Below, one piece after another: positions 7,746 to 14,607 of a DNA stretch of 31,312 nucleotides. A program made the translations under genes and the position numbers. The stretch lies in assembly GCA_964425255.1 (NCBI GenBank), contig CAYRMV010000023.1, positions 1-31,312 of the forward strand, given 5' to 3'. The notes under the pieces are model-generated. The model was not told where the DNA came from. It saw only the letters and a list, made by a program, of their open reading frames with translations, and did no database searches. The number at the start of each line of letters is the position of its first letter. Positions within the stretch are counted from its first letter, which is position 1. The stretch is from CAYRMV01 sp964425255 (GTDB lineage Bacteria > Bacteroidota > Bacteroidia > Flavobacteriales_D > Crocinitomicaceae).

Positions 7746-9344
7746 ATGAGAAAAACATTACTCACAATTCTGTCACTCTTTCTGTTGACTTTAAGCAGTC
7801 TCGCTCAGACTACATCAAACATCGTAATCTTTTCTTCGGATGGAGATCCGTTTTATGTTATCATCAACGGAATCAAACAGAACAAAGAACCTCGGACGAA
7901 TGTGAAAATAACGGGTTTAACTTCTCGTTCAAATCAAGTTCGGATTATTTTCAAAAATGAAAAAATTCCTGCAATTGACAAATCGGTTTATTTTGAAGAA
8001 ATGGGGTTTGAATCAACAATGAAAATCACTAAAACAAAGAAAAAGGGATACAAACTTCGTTATTTTGACCATGTTGCAATCAATCTTGCTCCCAAATATG
8101 ATAATCAATTTGAAAGTCAATATGTAACAAGTAACACGCCTGAAACCAAACCTCTAAATCCTGTAATTGAAGTGGCACCTGTTTCACCAAATACAGTTCC
8201 AACTCCGCCAAATAACGTAGAAAGTGTACAGACAATACCTGTAACACCCCCGACTTCTGTATCTCCACCAAAACCAGCTTCTAGCCAGATTACTTCTAAT
8301 GCATCAACATCGAGTAATGCTTCTAGTTCGGAATTGTATTACCGTTGGACTGTTGGTTCAAGTTATCATTTTTCAGCAACGGTTGTCGATAATATTTCCA
8401 CAGCAGTCATGGGAATGAACATGAAAGAAACAATCAAAACGGCAACTGATTTTGTGTTGTATATCGATCAAGTTGCGTCGAATGGCTATGCTATGGGAAC
8501 ATTGTATTTAGTCAATTTTCAGGTGACCGATTCACGCAATCAGGTTTTGGCTTCGTTGAAAGATATTCCTTCTTCGGCAATTAAAAGTCAAGTAACAGTA
8601 GATCGAAAAGGGAAATTCACCTTTCCTAAAAAAGTATTTTTGATTACAACCGAAAAAGGAAATGTATTGGCGTATGGAAATGCAAGCGAAAACTTGGTTC
8701 AAACAGGAGCACAAGCGGGGAATATTCAAGTGGATGCTTATGCAGAATTCGATCCTAAAACAGGAGCATTGAAAACGGGTTATACCGTAAAAGAAATCAA
8801 AAATACACGTAAAGTTGCTGTTCAAACGAATGAAGAAACACAAATGGTCGATATTTTCCCGTATGATTTCTTAGAGATGTTGGTCGTTCCTGATGGAGCA
8901 GTACAAACAGGAGATCAAATGGAAGTGAAAGCAGGGATGTATAGTTCAACCATACGCGTAGAATCGATGGAAAATGGACTTGCTAAGCTAAATACACAAC
9001 TCAAAACCGACAAATCAGCGGATATGTTTGGTGGAGGTGCAAAAGGTAATGTCGGTGGAGCAGATGTGGACATGCAAATGGACAGCCAAGGAAACATGCA
9101 AGGACTAAACATGGAAGGAATGCAAGACATGATGAACATGGGCGGAATGGAAATGAGTCAAGAAGACAAACAAGTCATGGACATGACAAAAGCGATGTCA
9201 CCAACGATGTCAGGAAACATTGATTATTTTTTCAATTATGAAAAAGGCATGTTTGACCAAGTTTTCGGAACAATCAACACAGCTTATGATGCAATGGGAA
9301 TGAAGATTTCAGTTCAATCGGTGTTGAATATGAAGAAGATGTGA
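7746..9344 (+). CDS. Secreted protein of unknown function with Met-rich tail
   Basis: 532 residues, exported: signal peptide about 1-20, ending SSLAQ. The N-terminal domain (about 21-120) resembles DUF4476-type Bacteroidota proteins that begin with a 'SSDGDPFYVIINGIKQN'-like strand. A Pro/Ser/Thr-rich linker follows (about 130-195). A beta-rich domain (about 197-440) opens YRWTVGSSYHFSATVVDN. From about residue 442 to 485 the protein is strikingly Met-rich (14 Met in about 50 residues), followed by a final conserved-looking stretch. I do not recognise the second domain; DUF6263 is a weak guess. The gene diverges from the dlt-like operon with 191 bp between them and ends in a strong terminator. 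The envelope location is supported; the function is unknown. Confidence 0.75.
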   Translation: MRKTLLTILSLFLLTLSSLAQTTSNIVIFSSDGDPFYVIINGIKQNKEPRTNVKITGLTSRSNQVRIIFKNEKIPAIDKSVYFEEMGFESTMKITKTKKKGYKLRYFDHVAINLAPKYDNQFESQYVTSNTPETKPLNPVIEVAPVSPNTVPTPPNNVESVQTIPVTPPTSVSPPKPASSQITSNASTSSNASSSELYYRWTVGSSYHFSATVVDNISTAVMGMNMKETIKTATDFVLYIDQVASNGYAMGTLYLVNFQVTDSRNQVLASLKDIPSSAIKSQVTVDRKGKFTFPKKVFLITTEKGNVLAYGNASENLVQTGAQAGNIQVDAYAEFDPKTGALKTGYTVKEIKNTRKVAVQTNEETQMVDIFPYDFLEMLVVPDGAVQTGDQMEVKAGMYSSTIRVESMENGLAKLNTQLKTDKSADMFGGGAKGNVGGADVDMQMDSQGNMQGLNMEGMQDMMNMGGMEMSQEDKQVMDMTKAMSPTMSGNIDYFFNYEKGMFDQVFGTINTAYDAMGMKISVQSVLNMKKM

Positions 9345-9365
9345 GAATTTTAATCTGATAAAGAA

Positions 9366-9399
9366 GGGTTGTCAAATTTTTCTTGGCAACCCTTTTTTT
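9366..9399 (+). terminator. Rho-independent terminator after the Met-rich protein gene
   Basis: GGGTTGTCAA (9366-9375) pairs with TTGGCAACCC (9383-9392) with a single G-U pair and a 7-nt loop. Seven T's follow (9393-9399). It lies 21 bp past the stop codon. Confidence 0.88.
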
Positions 9400-9409
9400 C
9401 TATATAAAG

Positions 9410-9438
9410 TTTGTTTTTCAAAACTTTCCCTATCTTCA
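9410..9438 (+). promoter_or_regulatory. Possible promoter for the YhhQ-type transporter
   Basis: TTTG (9410-9413), 17 bp, then TATCTTCA (9431-9438), which departs from TAnnTTTG at the last two bases. It is 20 bp upstream of the ATG and directly follows the terminator. Confidence 0.3.
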
Positions 9439-9458
9439 AACGTTCAAAATTCAAATAA

Positions 9459-10124
9459 ATGGACATGCTTCAATCGCGGAATCAACTTGTTTTTACTGTT
9501 TTTGCTGGAATTTTTATTACAAGCGCAATCGTAGCTGAGTTGATTTCTGCCAAATCAGTTCCAACTCCATTTTCTCCCATCATTGCTGGAATTATTCCTT
9601 GGCCCATCGTTTTTTTGCTGACTGATGTGATGAATGAATACTTTGGAAAAACAGCTGTCAAACGCTTAAGTTACATTACTGCGGGCTTGATTGCATTTTG
9701 TTTTTTATTGGTGTTTATCGCTGTTGAAATTCCCACGGATGCTAATTCGTATTTATCGGATGCCGAATTTCGCAAAGCATTTGGAGGAAGCCTACCCATT
9801 ATGATTGGAAGTATTACAGCTTTTTTGGTGTCGCAATTGCTCGATGTCCGTTTGTTTCGTTTGTTCAATCGTCTTACAGGTGGACGAATGATTTGGCTTC
9901 GAAGTACTGGTTCCACAGTTGTTTCCCAATTGGTCGACGGATTTATTGTGCTCTTCATCGGTTTTTGGCTTCCGGGTGTTTACTCCTTTGATCAAATCCT
10001 CGTATTTTGGATTTCAGGCTATAGTGTCAAATTAATTATAGCTATTTTACTTACTCCTTTTGTGTACTTGATGCACTATCTCGCAAAACAAATTTTAGAA
10101 CCCGGGACGGTCAATTTGCCCTAA
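9459..10124 (+). CDS. Queuosine precursor transporter (YhhQ/VUT family)
   Basis: A 221-residue integral membrane protein with about six hydrophobic helices. It matches the VUT/YhhQ family, which imports queuosine precursors (preQ0/preQ1) for tRNA modification. Family-like features are TSAIVAELISAKSV near the first helix, WPIVFLLTDVMNEYFGK (about 48-64) with the conserved D-x-x-N-E-Y-[FY]-G pattern, and the later segment GSTVVSQLVDGFIVLFIGFW. Two ATG codons lie 6 bp apart; I keep the first. The stop overlaps the convergent recJ stop by 4 bp. No queuosine biosynthesis gene is nearby. Confident for the family; the exact substrate is not shown. Confidence 0.85.
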   Translation: MDMLQSRNQLVFTVFAGIFITSAIVAELISAKSVPTPFSPIIAGIIPWPIVFLLTDVMNEYFGKTAVKRLSYITAGLIAFCFLLVFIAVEIPTDANSYLSDAEFRKAFGGSLPIMIGSITAFLVSQLLDVRLFRLFNRLTGGRMIWLRSTGSTVVSQLVDGFIVLFIGFWLPGVYSFDQILVFWISGYSVKLIIAILLTPFVYLMHYLAKQILEPGTVNLP

Positions 10125-11845
10125 CTCAATCGAATATCTTTGATATTTAATTGCAGTGTTTCTTTATTTTGCCAAACATTGGTTTCCAGCGTATAGATTA
10201 AATCAACAGGTAAACCTTCTTGGCAAAGGTCGAATTTATCAGCCATATTAAATCCAATTCCTGGGATAGAGAAGGGAGTGTCTGCTTGTCGAACTTCCAG
10301 TTTCAAGTGCGCGTCTTTTAACAAGCGAACATCGTAAATGAACACATTTTTGGTGATGAAAACAGGTTTCATGTTTCCCGGACCGTGTGGTTCGAGTTGG
10401 TTTAGGATTCGCTTGAATTTGGGTACTTGGTGGATCGGTTCTCCAGGTTCAAATAGATCTGAAAAGTCGATTTCAACATCAATTTCTTGTTGCGGAACTA
10501 AATCTTCGGGTTGGATCATATCTTGCACAATTTGATTAAAACGGATCTTAAAATCGAGTAATTTTTCCGGTAAGAGGGTCATTCCTGCTGCAAAAGCATG
10601 TCCTCCAAATTGTTCCAAATGTTCGGAACATGCGTGCAATGCTTGATGTAAATCCAATCCACGAATACTTCTACCTGAACCCGTTAGTTTTCCATTTGAT
10701 TCCGTTAAAACGATGGTTGGGCGATAGTGATGCTCCATTAATCTCGATGCAACAATTCCGATGACTCCTTTGTGCCAATGTGGTTGGAAAACGACCGTTG
10801 TAACTTGATTCTGATTATTTGTTTCTGAATCTAGTAATTCCAAAGCTTCTGATGTTATTTCAGCATCAAGTTCCCTGCGTTCTAAGTTGTTTTCATGGAT
10901 GCTTTGAGCTAAGGCTCGTAATTCTGTCCAATCATCTGAAATTAAAATGGAAACTGCTTTTCTTCCCGTATGAATTCGACCGGCAGCGTTGATTCGTGGT
11001 GCTATCGTAAAAACGACGTCTGTCAAACTCAATGGCAGCGTTTTTTTTGCACTTTCAAGTAAAGCTTCAACGGCGGGTCTTGGGTTTTGATTTAGTTGCT
11101 TCATTCCATGGAAACACAAGGTGCGATTTTCTCCTGTTATAGGAACGATATCTGCACCAATACTGATCGCAACTAAATCCAATTGTTGCCAAAGAATGGT
11201 TTCGTCCCATTGATTCTCAAGGTGCAAAGCATGCATGAGTTTAAACCCAACGCCGCAACCCGAAAGTTCGCGATAGGGATAGTTTGAATCGCTTCTTTTT
11301 GGGTTCAAAACCAAACATGGAGGTAAGGTTTCTCCTGGCTCGTGGTGATCACAAACGATGACATGCAAACCTCGTTCTCTTGCTTGCTGAATCAAATCAT
11401 TCGATTTTACTCCACAATCAAGTGTTATCAGCAAAGAAAATCCTTCTTCAACTGCAAAATCAATTCCTTTTTGGCTCAAACCATATCCTTCCGCATAGCG
11501 ATCGGGAATGTAAAAATCGACGTGATCAGTATGTTGTTTTAAGACAGTCCAGCAAAGTGCTACAGCAGTTGTTCCATCAACATCGTAGTCGCCAAAAAGC
11601 AAGATTTTTCGTTTTTCTTCTATGTGTTGATTTAATAAAGAAACCGCTTCGGACATATCAGGAAGTAAAAAAGGATTGTGAATGTTTTTTAATTCCGGAC
11701 GAAAAAACTGATGCGCTTCTTCATAGGTTTTAATTCCGCGTTGAACAAGGAGTTGCCCCATCGGTATCGATACGTTTAAACTGGATGTGATCTTGTTAAC
11801 TAAAGTTGAGTCAGGTGTGTTTCGGATAAACCAACGCTTTTGCAT
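10121..11845 (-). CDS. recJ: Single-stranded-DNA exonuclease RecJ
   Basis: A 5'-3' ssDNA exonuclease of the DHH phosphoesterase family, acting in recombination, mismatch and base-excision repair. At 574 residues it is close to E. coli RecJ (577). Metal-binding motifs: DYDVDG (86-91), LDCGVKS with Asp143, DHH (166-168), and the DHHA1 motif GGHAFAAGMTL. The motif SGRSIRGLDLHQAL also fits. The C-terminal OB-like domain continues to the end. The gene is transcribed toward the YhhQ gene and the two stop codons overlap. A TACCTTTA sequence (11856-11863 on the minus strand) 10 bp before the ATG is a possible promoter box. The call is firm. Confidence 0.95.
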   Translation of the reverse strand: MQKRWFIRNTPDSTLVNKITSSLNVSIPMGQLLVQRGIKTYEEAHQFFRPELKNIHNPFLLPDMSEAVSLLNQHIEEKRKILLFGDYDVDGTTAVALCWTVLKQHTDHVDFYIPDRYAEGYGLSQKGIDFAVEEGFSLLITLDCGVKSNDLIQQARERGLHVIVCDHHEPGETLPPCLVLNPKRSDSNYPYRELSGCGVGFKLMHALHLENQWDETILWQQLDLVAISIGADIVPITGENRTLCFHGMKQLNQNPRPAVEALLESAKKTLPLSLTDVVFTIAPRINAAGRIHTGRKAVSILISDDWTELRALAQSIHENNLERRELDAEITSEALELLDSETNNQNQVTTVVFQPHWHKGVIGIVASRLMEHHYRPTIVLTESNGKLTGSGRSIRGLDLHQALHACSEHLEQFGGHAFAAGMTLLPEKLLDFKIRFNQIVQDMIQPEDLVPQQEIDVEIDFSDLFEPGEPIHQVPKFKRILNQLEPHGPGNMKPVFITKNVFIYDVRLLKDAHLKLEVRQADTPFSIPGIGFNMADKFDLCQEGLPVDLIYTLETNVWQNKETLQLNIKDIRLS

Positions 11846-11996
11846 ACGATTGAATTAAAGGTAAGTGACTATGAAATTAATGAAGTATAAAAATACGTCC
11901 AACTGAATTTTTAAGCACCAAATAACGTTTTTGAATACTAGTTTGAAATTAATCAAAATATTGGAAAAGTCCAAATTTAATTTCAGAATTTGGGAA

Positions 11997-12548
11997 TTAT
12001 TTTTCCATCCATTTTGGATTTTTGGCTTGGATATGTTTGAAAATGGGGCAATCGAAGTCGTGGGCTCCGGGCAAAAACCCAATACTCATCAAAAATTCAT
12101 TGACAATTTCTCCTCCCGTAAAACGAAATGTTTTTTTAAAAATTTTCACCCATTCTTCTTTTGATTTTGGATGATGGTAATTGAGCCAATTTTCGAAAGA
12201 ACCAAACTCAGATTGTAATTCAATTATTGTTTTCGCATTTTCAATCGCTGCATTGATTTTGAGTCGATTGCGAATTATCCCTGCATTTTGAAGTAAACGT
12301 TCTCGGTCTTTTTCCGAGTAGTTTGCAATCGTTTGAATATCAAATTGATCGTAAGCGATACGAAATGATTTTTCTTTTTTCAAAATAGTTTCCCAACTTA
12401 AGCCTGCTTGATTGATTTCCAGAATCAAACGACCAAATAGTTCATTGTCGTCGTGAATGGGAAAACCATACAGGTGATCATGATACCGTTGATGCAGCGC
12501 TCTTCGTTCTTCAACAGGTATGAGTGGAATGTGCTTGCAATATGACAT
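11997..12548 (-). CDS. tag: DNA-3-methyladenine glycosylase I
   Basis: Tag removes 3-methyladenine from alkylated DNA in base-excision repair. The length of 183 residues matches the family (about 187). The zinc-snap ligands appear conserved: Cys4 near the N-terminus, His23 in YHDHLYGFP, and the C-terminal HxxxC pair His163/Cys167 (HDFDC). The helix QAGLSWETILKKE is the family signature, preceded by the acidic residue Glu44. The N-terminus differs from the usual RCxW start but keeps the cysteine. It starts one base after the stop of the upstream secreted-protein gene, so the two are probably co-transcribed even though their functions look unrelated. Confidence 0.9.
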   Translation of the reverse strand: MSYCKHIPLIPVEERRALHQRYHDHLYGFPIHDDNELFGRLILEINQAGLSWETILKKEKSFRIAYDQFDIQTIANYSEKDRERLLQNAGIIRNRLKINAAIENAKTIIELQSEFGSFENWLNYHHPKSKEEWVKIFKKTFRFTGGEIVNEFLMSIGFLPGAHDFDCPIFKHIQAKNPKWMEK

Positions 12549-12549
12549 C

Positions 12550-12993
12550 TTATTCTAATCCAAGGAGTTCAGAAATTTTATCCCAAGCTAGATTTCGGTT
12601 TGTATCATAACTAGCAGAACTTTCATCCGAACCTGTAATAGCATATTCTTTTAAGCTTTCTGCTTCTTTAACTAAATAGGAAAGTGCTTCATTTAAATCC
12701 TTGACATATTCCTTGTCATCATCTGATAAGACTTTAGATTCATTGATTGCATCCGTCGCCATTCTTTTTACTTCTTTCAGCATTGAAATTTGCTCATCCA
12801 TCAAAGTTGTTGTATATTCTGTATCATAAACATCATTCACATAACCGTCCGCAATCGCACCAATTGCTATGTATGTGTTGTACGCAGCAACGGATGCTAA
12901 ACTTCCTGTAAATTCTAAAATTTTATCGTCTGTTTGTGCTTTTGCACCAAAAACACTTACAAGCAGAAATAAAATGAAAACGATATTTTTCAT
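12550..12993 (-). CDS. Small secreted protein, unknown function
   Basis: 147 residues from the ATG at 12993. That start puts a clean signal peptide (MKNIVFILFLLVSVFGAKAQ) at the N-terminus; a TTG/upstream start would add ten unneeded residues. The mature part is acidic and mostly helical, with a hydrophobic AAYNTYIAIGAIADGYVND segment and a Lys/Glu-rich amphipathic half. No family recognised. It lies directly upstream of tag with a 1-bp gap. It follows a terminator and has a possible promoter box, so it probably heads its own transcript. Confidence 0.7.
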   Translation of the reverse strand: MKNIVFILFLLVSVFGAKAQTDDKILEFTGSLASVAAYNTYIAIGAIADGYVNDVYDTEYTTTLMDEQISMLKEVKRMATDAINESKVLSDDDKEYVKDLNEALSYLVKEAESLKEYAITGSDESSASYDTNRNLAWDKISELLGLE

Positions 12994-13012
12994 AATGATA
13001 TTTTTTTGCTGT

Positions 13013-13020
13013 GAAAGGTA
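13013..13020 (-). promoter_or_regulatory. Possible -7 box before the small secreted protein
   Basis: Minus-strand TACCTTTC, one mismatch to TAnnTTTG, 19 bp upstream of the ATG at 12993 and immediately downstream of the preceding terminator. No convincing -33 element is visible. Confidence 0.25.
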
Positions 13021-13021
13021 C

Positions 13022-13048
13022 AAAAAAGGCTACCGTTATTGGTAGCCT
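13022..13048 (-). terminator. Rho-independent terminator after the SRPBCC gene
   Basis: On the minus strand AGGCTACC pairs perfectly with GGTAGCCT around a 6-nt loop, followed by a T run (bases 13022-13027). It lies 26 bp past the stop of the SRPBCC gene and separates it from the next transcript. Confidence 0.88.
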
Positions 13049-13073
13049 CTTAAAAATAAAGTCAGAATTTGGT

Positions 13074-13616
13074 TTATTTTTTCTCCAAAATTTCTTTTAA
13101 ATGCACTAAGCCATAATCGAAATCTTTTCCAATCATTTCTTTCATGTTAAACAACCAAGCCAAAGTATTGAACGGATAGGGTGTATCTCCTTCAAATCCC
13201 CAATATACCTTCGTTTCATTTTCATTCAAAGATTCTAATCGAAGATGTGCTTTGTTGGTTGCTTCCATCGGTTCTTTGAAGCGAAGTTCGTAGTCAATTC
13301 GTTCTCCGGGAGTGATTTTTACGATTTCTTGTTCGCCAACTCCTGCTTCGTCGTTTTTACTATCCCAAGCGGAAACAAAACCAACTGTACCATCTGTACC
13401 CGAATAGGTTTTTTTCATGTTGGGGTCGATGCTTTCCCATTTGCTGTAATTTTCTTGATTTTTCAGCAGAACTATGTAATCAAAAATAGCCTGTTTGGAA
13501 CGATTGATCGTGATTTCTCGTTCCATCTTCATATTGGAAGGAGCAAAAATTCCTGCGATTAAAAATATAGCAACAAGGAGTAAAAGGAAGATTCCTACAC
13601 GTTTAAGAAATTTCAT
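13074..13616 (-). CDS. Membrane-anchored SRPBCC-fold protein
   Basis: 180 residues. A membrane helix (about 7-25) is followed by a START/polyketide-cyclase-like (SRPBCC) domain from about residue 30. Typical features are MEREITINRSKQAIFDYI at the start of the domain, NYSKWESIDPNM, and the C-terminal helix GKDFDYGLVHLKEILEK. The fold usually makes a hydrophobic ligand pocket, but no ligand can be deduced here. The gene stands alone between its own promoter (13700-13731) and terminator (13022-13048). Paralogues of this small form are common in Bacteroidota. Confident for fold and topology, not for function. Confidence 0.82.
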   Translation of the reverse strand: MKFLKRVGIFLLLLVAIFLIAGIFAPSNMKMEREITINRSKQAIFDYIVLLKNQENYSKWESIDPNMKKTYSGTDGTVGFVSAWDSKNDEAGVGEQEIVKITPGERIDYELRFKEPMEATNKAHLRLESLNENETKVYWGFEGDTPYPFNTLAWLFNMKEMIGKDFDYGLVHLKEILEKK

Positions 13617-13699
13617 TTTTTTAGTTTTAGTGAATAATGGAACTTTGATATTTACAATAGAAGACTTGAATCTTATAACCCGTTTCCTCTTTTATAAAT

Positions 13700-13731
13700 C
13701 AAAGCTAGGGATTTTCGTTAAGCTCATCAAA
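13700..13731 (-). promoter_or_regulatory. Promoter of the SRPBCC gene
   Basis: Minus strand: TTTG (13728-13731), exactly 20 bp, then TAGCTTTG (13700-13707), a perfect match to the Bacteroidota TTTG/TAnnTTTG promoter. This is the best promoter in the window by sequence. The predicted leader before the ATG at 13616 is about 80 nt. Confidence 0.55.
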
Positions 13732-13753
13732 TTTATTTTATTTACGGAATAGA

Positions 13754-14449
13754 TTAGCAGCGATGAACAATATGAAAACAGGTTTGCCATACTTCGTAAG
13801 TAACCCAACAACGATCTTCCGTTCGAAGTTCTAACAAAACTTGAGCTAAAATTTCTTTTAAATAATCGCGTTCTCCTTCGGAAAGTTCTTTTTGGGAGAC
13901 GAATTGAGCGTAAGTAATGTCAAATGTAGTTCCATGTAAATGTGCACTGTGGCGAATGGCATTGCGGTTTTTTTTGCGAAGTCGTTTTACGGTATTTTCT
14001 GTTCGAAGCATGGAAGTAACAAGCAATTTTGTTTCTTTTAAATCGGTGTGGGTTAATTTTTCTTGAAAACGGATTCCAATATCATTCAACAATTCGAGTG
14101 CACCGGGAGTGAGACAAGCATAGCTATAACGAAACGTATCGAGCTGAAATAAATCATTTGGGTACACTTGAATTAATTGACCTGAATCTAATTTATGCTG
14201 CACTTCACGGGTTGATTTTAACACACCAATTCCATTCAGATAGGAAGGCTCTAAATAATCACGCACCCGGTCATTTAATTTCCACAAAGATGATTGATAT
14301 TCTTCGCAATGGTCATTTTTATCCGATGAAAATAGCGAAAATTGACTTTTTTCTAGGGTAGTTTGAATGGGTAACCAATCAGGTCGAATGAACCCCACCA
14401 ACAAGAAAGCACCAATAAATATTCCTAAAAACCAAAAGATAAAGCGCAT
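13754..14449 (-). CDS. DUF5715-family protein resembling M15 peptidases
   Basis: 231 residues, with an N-terminal membrane helix (about 3-21) and the rest extracytoplasmic. The second half matches what I know as DUF5715: LLVTSMLRT (142-150), RHSAHLHGTTFDITY (166-180) and YEVWQTCFHIVH (218-229). The pattern S-x-H-x-x-G-x-x-x-D (Ser168 to Asp177), together with Arg149, Glu219 and His226/His229, resembles the zinc site of M15 D,D-/L,D-carboxypeptidases (VanX/VanY type). That suggests a peptidoglycan-directed metallopeptidase, which is inference. It is the last gene of the feo operon, 11 bp after the Cys-rich miniprotein. Family placement is fairly sure; activity is unproven. Confidence 0.78.
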   Translation of the reverse strand: MRFIFWFLGIFIGAFLLVGFIRPDWLPIQTTLEKSQFSLFSSDKNDHCEEYQSSLWKLNDRVRDYLEPSYLNGIGVLKSTREVQHKLDSGQLIQVYPNDLFQLDTFRYSYACLTPGALELLNDIGIRFQEKLTHTDLKETKLLVTSMLRTENTVKRLRKKNRNAIRHSAHLHGTTFDITYAQFVSQKELSEGERDYLKEILAQVLLELRTEDRCWVTYEVWQTCFHIVHRC

Positions 14450-14460
14450 CAGATTCCGTT

Positions 14461-14604
14461 TTAATTTTGATTTTCGTTCATTGATTTAGGAGAAAAAGCA
14501 CAGGAATCACATTGGTGTTTTTTACTGAAAAAATGGCGATAAGTTTTTCTTCCTAAGTAGAAAAGTGCAGAAGAAACAACGATAAAAACCAATAACGCTT
14601 GCAT
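14461..14604 (-). CDS. FeoB-associated Cys-rich membrane miniprotein (47 aa)
   Basis: A 47-residue frame found by hand on the minus strand: ATG at 14602-14604, TAA at 14461-14463. One hydrophobic helix (about 3-18, ALLVFIVVSSALFYLG) is followed by a basic stretch and a CxxC pair, CDSC (Cys32/Cys35). Short one-helix proteins with clustered cysteines downstream of feoB are a recognised Bacteroidota family thought to assist ferrous iron uptake. It starts 3 bp after the feoB stop and is followed 11 bp later by the DUF5715 gene. Location and the CxxC pair support the call; function is inferred. Confidence 0.8.
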   Translation of the reverse strand: MQALLVFIVVSSALFYLGRKTYRHFFSKKHQCDSCAFSPKSMNENQN

Positions 14605-14607
14605 CTT

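Noticed and set aside
11380..11733. A 117-codon plus-strand open frame inside recJ.
   Set aside because: Antisense to firmly conserved RecJ motifs, no signal, domain or promoter; typical shadow frame.
11945..11984. Imperfect hairpin between recJ and tag: GAAATTAA and TTAATTTC outer arms, TTGGA and TCCAA inner arms.
   Set aside because: Asymmetric internal loop, AT-rich arms and no T run on either side; could be chance in AT-rich DNA.
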